Origin: Cyclobacterium jeungdonense
GTDB lineage: Bacteria; Bacteroidota; Bacteroidia; Cytophagales; Cyclobacteriaceae
DNA: 64,000 nt
Assembly: GCF_010994275.1 (NCBI RefSeq)
Contig: NZ_WMCD01000009.1
Location: forward strand, 124,001-188,000
Direction: 5' to 3'
A program made the translations under genes and the position numbers. This document shows, one piece after another, positions 61,603-64,000 of this stretch (within the stretch, counting starts at the first letter, position 1; each line of letters starts with the position of its first letter). The notes under the pieces are model-generated. The model was not told the origin of the DNA, did no database searches, and was given only the letters and a program-made list of their open reading frames with translations.

Positions 61603-63527
61603 TATTCGGTAGGGTTATCGATCTGTTCAGCCAGTGCTTCCCACTTTTTATTCAGATTGGATTCCTGTTTCAGTAGGACCGCATAGTCTGCCTGCAATTC
61701 TTGCATACGTTCTTCATTTTCATAAACGGAAGGATCGGCCATTTGATTTTCCAGGGCCGATTTTTTATTTTCCAAAACCGTAATGTCTTCTTCCAGTTTT
61801 TCCAGCGCAATGGCTTTCTCCCGGATACGTTTTTTCAGTCCTGCTTCCTCCTGATTTGTATTGGTTTTAGCATTGGCAGGTCGGCTTTCTTTTTTTGAAA
61901 CGGGCGCAGCGGCAACCTTTTCTTCTTTGGGAGTCTGTTGGGAACGCCAGTAGACGTACTCGTCGTAGGTGCCAGGATACTCCTTGATCTTATGATCCTC
62001 GATATACCAGATTTTATTGGCCACCCCTTGAATAAACAGCCGGTCGTGGGAAACGGTGACAAAGGTGCCTTCATATTGCTGCAAGGCTTGCGTCAGAATG
62101 TTGACCGATTGAATGTCCAGGTGATTGGTAGGCTCATCCAGAAGTAGAAAATTGGCTTCGGAGATCAATGTCTTAGCCAGGGCCACCCGTGATTTTTCTC
62201 CTCCCGAGAGGACCTTTATTTTTTTGAAAACATCATCATTGGTAAACAGAAAGCAACCCAGTACGTTTCGGAGTTCAGTTTCGGTTTTTTTGCTTCCTGC
62301 CTGGGTCATTTCCTGAAGGATTTCATTATTAATACCCAGAGCTTCCAATTGGTGTTGGGCAAAAAAGGATTTGATCACGTTGTATCCTTCTTCTCTGCGC
62401 CCCTCTATAGGTTCGGAACCATCAATGATCCGTAATACGGTGGATTTACCTTTGCCGTTGGCACCAATCAGGGCAATTTTATCCCCCCGCTCGATACGGG
62501 CATGGGCATTATCCAGGATTTCCAGATCTCCAAAAGATTTGGAAACGCCATCCAACACCACCACATCCCTTCCGGATTTTTGGGAGAACTTGAATTTAAA
62601 ATTGACAGAAACTTCATCCCGGACCACCTCAGAAACCCTATCCAGCCGGTCCAGCGCTTTGACCCGGGACTGCACCTGGTTGGACTTAGTAGCCTTGGCA
62701 CGGAACCGCTCAATAAACCGTTCCGTTTGTTTGATCATCTGCTGCTGGTTTTCGAAGGCATTTTGTTGGATCTCCTCCCGCGCTACCTTTTCCTTTTTGT
62801 AAAATTCGTAATTACCGGCATAACTGGTCAGGTTTCCCTGGGAAACCTCCACCGTAGTTTCGGTACAATTGTTTAGAAAAGTCTGATCGTGGGATACCAC
62901 CATCACAGCGCCCTCATATGCCTTCAGGTAATTTTCCACCCACTGAATGGAGGGCAAATCCAGGTGGTTGGTTGGTTCATCCAGCATAAGCAAAGCAGGC
63001 TTTTCCAATAAGAGTTTGGACAGCATGACCCGCATCCTCCATCCTCCGGAAAAGGTTTTTAGCGGCCGGCTCAGGTCTGCCGTCTGAAAGCCAATACCTT
63101 CCAACACTTCTTCTGCCTTTGCCTTGATGGTATAGCCTTCATTGGCCTCAAACCGTTCCTGCAAATGGGCCAGTTTTTGAAGTACCTGATCCGAATAGTC
63201 CGTTTCCATCTGCTTCAACACTCTTTCAATTTCCTCTTGCAAGGAAAGGGTTTCCTTAAAAGCCTCCAGTGCCACATCCAGGATGCTGTCTTCCGACTGA
63301 AAAGAAAGCAAATCCTGGTTCAAAAACCCGATACTGCAATCTTTGGCCTTTTGGACTTCACCACTGCTGGGCTGCAAATCACCATGGATGATTTTGAGCA
63401 GAGTGGATTTGCCAGTTCCGTTTAACCCTACCAGACCGATTTTGTCTTTAGGCTTGATGTGTAAGGAAGCATTTTCATACAGAGGACGTCCCCCGATGTA
63501 GTACGATAGATTGTTGATGGATAACAT
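61602..63527 (-). CDS. ABC-F family ATP-binding cassette protein (ribosome-associated)
   Basis: The 641-residue protein has two ATPase cassettes and no membrane domain, as in ABC-F translation factors: first GLNGTGKSTLLKI, SGGWRMRVMLSKLL and LDEPTNHLD; second IGANGKGKSTVLRI, LSGGEKSRVALAK and LDEPTNHLD. The inter-cassette linker around 230-300 and the C-terminal coiled coil (about 560-640) resemble Uup/YheS-type members. It should act on the ribosome E site; whether it gives antibiotic protection cannot be told. A candidate promoter sits directly before the ATG. Confidence 0.95.
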   Translation of the reverse strand: MLSINNLSYYIGGRPLYENASLHIKPKDKIGLVGLNGTGKSTLLKIIHGDLQPSSGEVQKAKDCSIGFLNQDLLSFQSEDSILDVALEAFKETLSLQEEIERVLKQMETDYSDQVLQKLAHLQERFEANEGYTIKAKAEEVLEGIGFQTADLSRPLKTFSGGWRMRVMLSKLLLEKPALLMLDEPTNHLDLPSIQWVENYLKAYEGAVMVVSHDQTFLNNCTETTVEVSQGNLTSYAGNYEFYKKEKVAREEIQQNAFENQQQMIKQTERFIERFRAKATKSNQVQSRVKALDRLDRVSEVVRDEVSVNFKFKFSQKSGRDVVVLDGVSKSFGDLEILDNAHARIERGDKIALIGANGKGKSTVLRIIDGSEPIEGRREEGYNVIKSFFAQHQLEALGINNEILQEMTQAGSKKTETELRNVLGCFLFTNDDVFKKIKVLSGGEKSRVALAKTLISEANFLLLDEPTNHLDIQSVNILTQALQQYEGTFVTVSHDRLFIQGVANKIWYIEDHKIKEYPGTYDEYVYWRSQQTPKEEKVAAAPVSKKESRPANAKTNTNQEEAGLKKRIREKAIALEKLEEDITVLENKKSALENQMADPSVYENEERMQELQADYAVLLKQESNLNKKWEALAEQIDNPTE

Positions 63528-63531
63528 GCCG

Positions 63532-63566
63532 CAAAATTAAGAAATCTATGTGGTAATTGGCAGCAA
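63532..63566 (-). promoter_or_regulatory. Candidate promoter of the ABC-F gene (TTG-N24-TAATTTTG, minus strand)
   Basis: On the minus strand TAATTTTG (63539-63532) is preceded by TTG at 63566-63564, 24 bp away. The predicted start near 63526 falls on the ATG at 63527-63525, which would give a leaderless or nearly leaderless mRNA. Confidence 0.4.
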
Positions 63567-63596
63567 TGCAAAAAAGGATTTTACCCTGCAGCGTTT

Positions 63597-64000
63597 TTAT
63601 TGAAATAATGTCAGATCAAAACCCACGTTATGCACACCTGCGGGCGGCAGGGAATGGATACCCATCTTTTCCTGAAAGTTTCCATTATGCGTGACGGTAT
63701 CTGCAATTCCATTCCAGGGTTCTATGCAGATAAAGCCGGCATCCTTTTGTTTGGTCCACAGACCGAGCCAGCGAAACTCCTTAAAATCCATGGCGTAGCC
63801 TTTTCCCGTTTTCAGACTGCGTATAGAAACAGAAGTAACCGGACCCGCATCAGCTATTAAGGCATCGTTTTGAAACAATTCCCAATTCAGTTCCAGTTTC
63901 CCGTTCTTGAGCGGCAGGGGTTTCCTTTCGGAACCGATCAGTCCCTTTTCAAGGACGTAAAGTGAAAGAGACGAAAGGTCTTCCTGTCCAAAGTCTAATT
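63597..64000 (-). CDS. Aldose 1-epimerase-like protein (5' end cut by window)
   Basis: The frame is open from the right edge (base 63998) to TAA at 63599-63597, giving the last 133 residues of a galactose-mutarotase-like protein. Motifs are LGLWTKQKDAGFICIEPWNG with the catalytic-type Glu region, IADTVTHNGNFQEKMGIHSL and a closing beta strand (VGFDLTLF). Members interconvert sugar anomers; some bind hexose-6-phosphates. There are 69 bp between its stop and the ABC-F start, so they could be in one transcript. Confidence 0.85.
   Translation of the reverse strand, partial: LDFGQEDLSSLSLYVLEKGLIGSERKPLPLKNGKLELNWELFQNDALIADAGPVTSVSIRSLKTGKGYAMDFKEFRWLGLWTKQKDAGFICIEPWNGIADTVTHNGNFQEKMGIHSLPPAGVHNVGFDLTLFQ

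Noticed and set aside
1..64000. CRISPR array to accompany the Cas6-like gene
   Set aside because: No regularly spaced direct repeats with unique spacers were seen by eye anywhere in the window.
1..64000. tRNA and rRNA genes
   Set aside because: No GGTTCGAATCC-type T-arm with matching acceptor stem or rRNA core sequence was recognised; a dedicated scan would be more sensitive.

Overview
The window reads as chromosome of a Bacteroidota bacterium, most likely order Cytophagales (Cyclobacteriaceae-like). This is inferred from family content and signals: TAnnTTTG promoter elements, weak Shine-Dalgarno sequences, a split methionine synthase behind a SAM riboswitch, a DUF5103 protein, a PUR-alpha-like DUF3276 protein, DUF4386/DUF4256/DUF1569 proteins, a carboxypeptidase-regulatory-like secreted protein and a CHAT-TPR protein next to an ECF sigma factor. 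No rRNA, tRNA or CRISPR array was seen.

Layout. 1-4.2 kb: the 3' part of a multi-PAS hybrid histidine kinase, then an outer-membrane-barrel-like protein. 4.2-11.9 kb: a methionine/one-carbon operon (SAM-I riboswitch, two-piece MetH, MetF), followed by an unknown protein, a CCA-adding-type nucleotidyltransferase and a TPR protein, closed by a strong terminator. 11.9-24.5 kb: accessory genes, including a Crp-like regulator, a DUF4256 protein, an FAH-type hydratase, an unusual TolB/TPR/AraC regulator followed by an oxidoreductase and membrane genes, a CDF metal exporter and a penicillin-acylase lipoprotein. 24.5-32.7 kb: a degraded, partly AT-rich patch with an IS91-type transposase remnant, a group II intron maturase remnant, a gene broken by one in-frame TGA, a truncated and a chimeric beta-lactamase-family gene and a decayed VOC gene. 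32.7-40 kb: a tightly packed plus-strand catabolic cluster (aldolase, aldo-keto reductase, Gfo/Idh/MocA, two SDRs, RidA, M19 dipeptidase, ceramidase-like hydrolase). 40-42.5 kb: a cytochrome c lipoprotein, an M20 amidohydrolase and a secreted DinB protein. 42.7-48.9 kb: a sigma/anti-sigma/acidic-lipoprotein operon converging on a CHAT-TPR/acidic-lipoprotein operon. 49-64 kb: mostly housekeeping genes (MscS, CsbD, two AI-2E-type permeases, aconitase, LuxC-type acyl-CoA reductase, ferredoxin, YchF, ABC-F, DUF5103, aldose epimerase) with a lone Cas6-like gene after ychF.

How genes work together. The riboswitch probably shuts down MetH/MetF synthesis when S-adenosylmethionine is plentiful. The 33-40 kb cluster looks like one transcription unit that oxidises and cleaves a sugar-acid-like or N-acylated substrate, whose identity cannot be read from sequence. 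The 42.7-48.9 kb module joins a caspase-like CHAT protease with a TPR sensor region, an ECF sigma factor and its membrane anti-sigma factor, plus two lipoproteins with Asp/Glu-rich tracts. It is the best candidate here for a little-described signalling system. The Cas6-like gene without CRISPR is the second.

Limits: all calls rest on reading the sequence and translations by eye. No database search, alignment or structure prediction was run. Residue numbers count from the start chosen in each entry.
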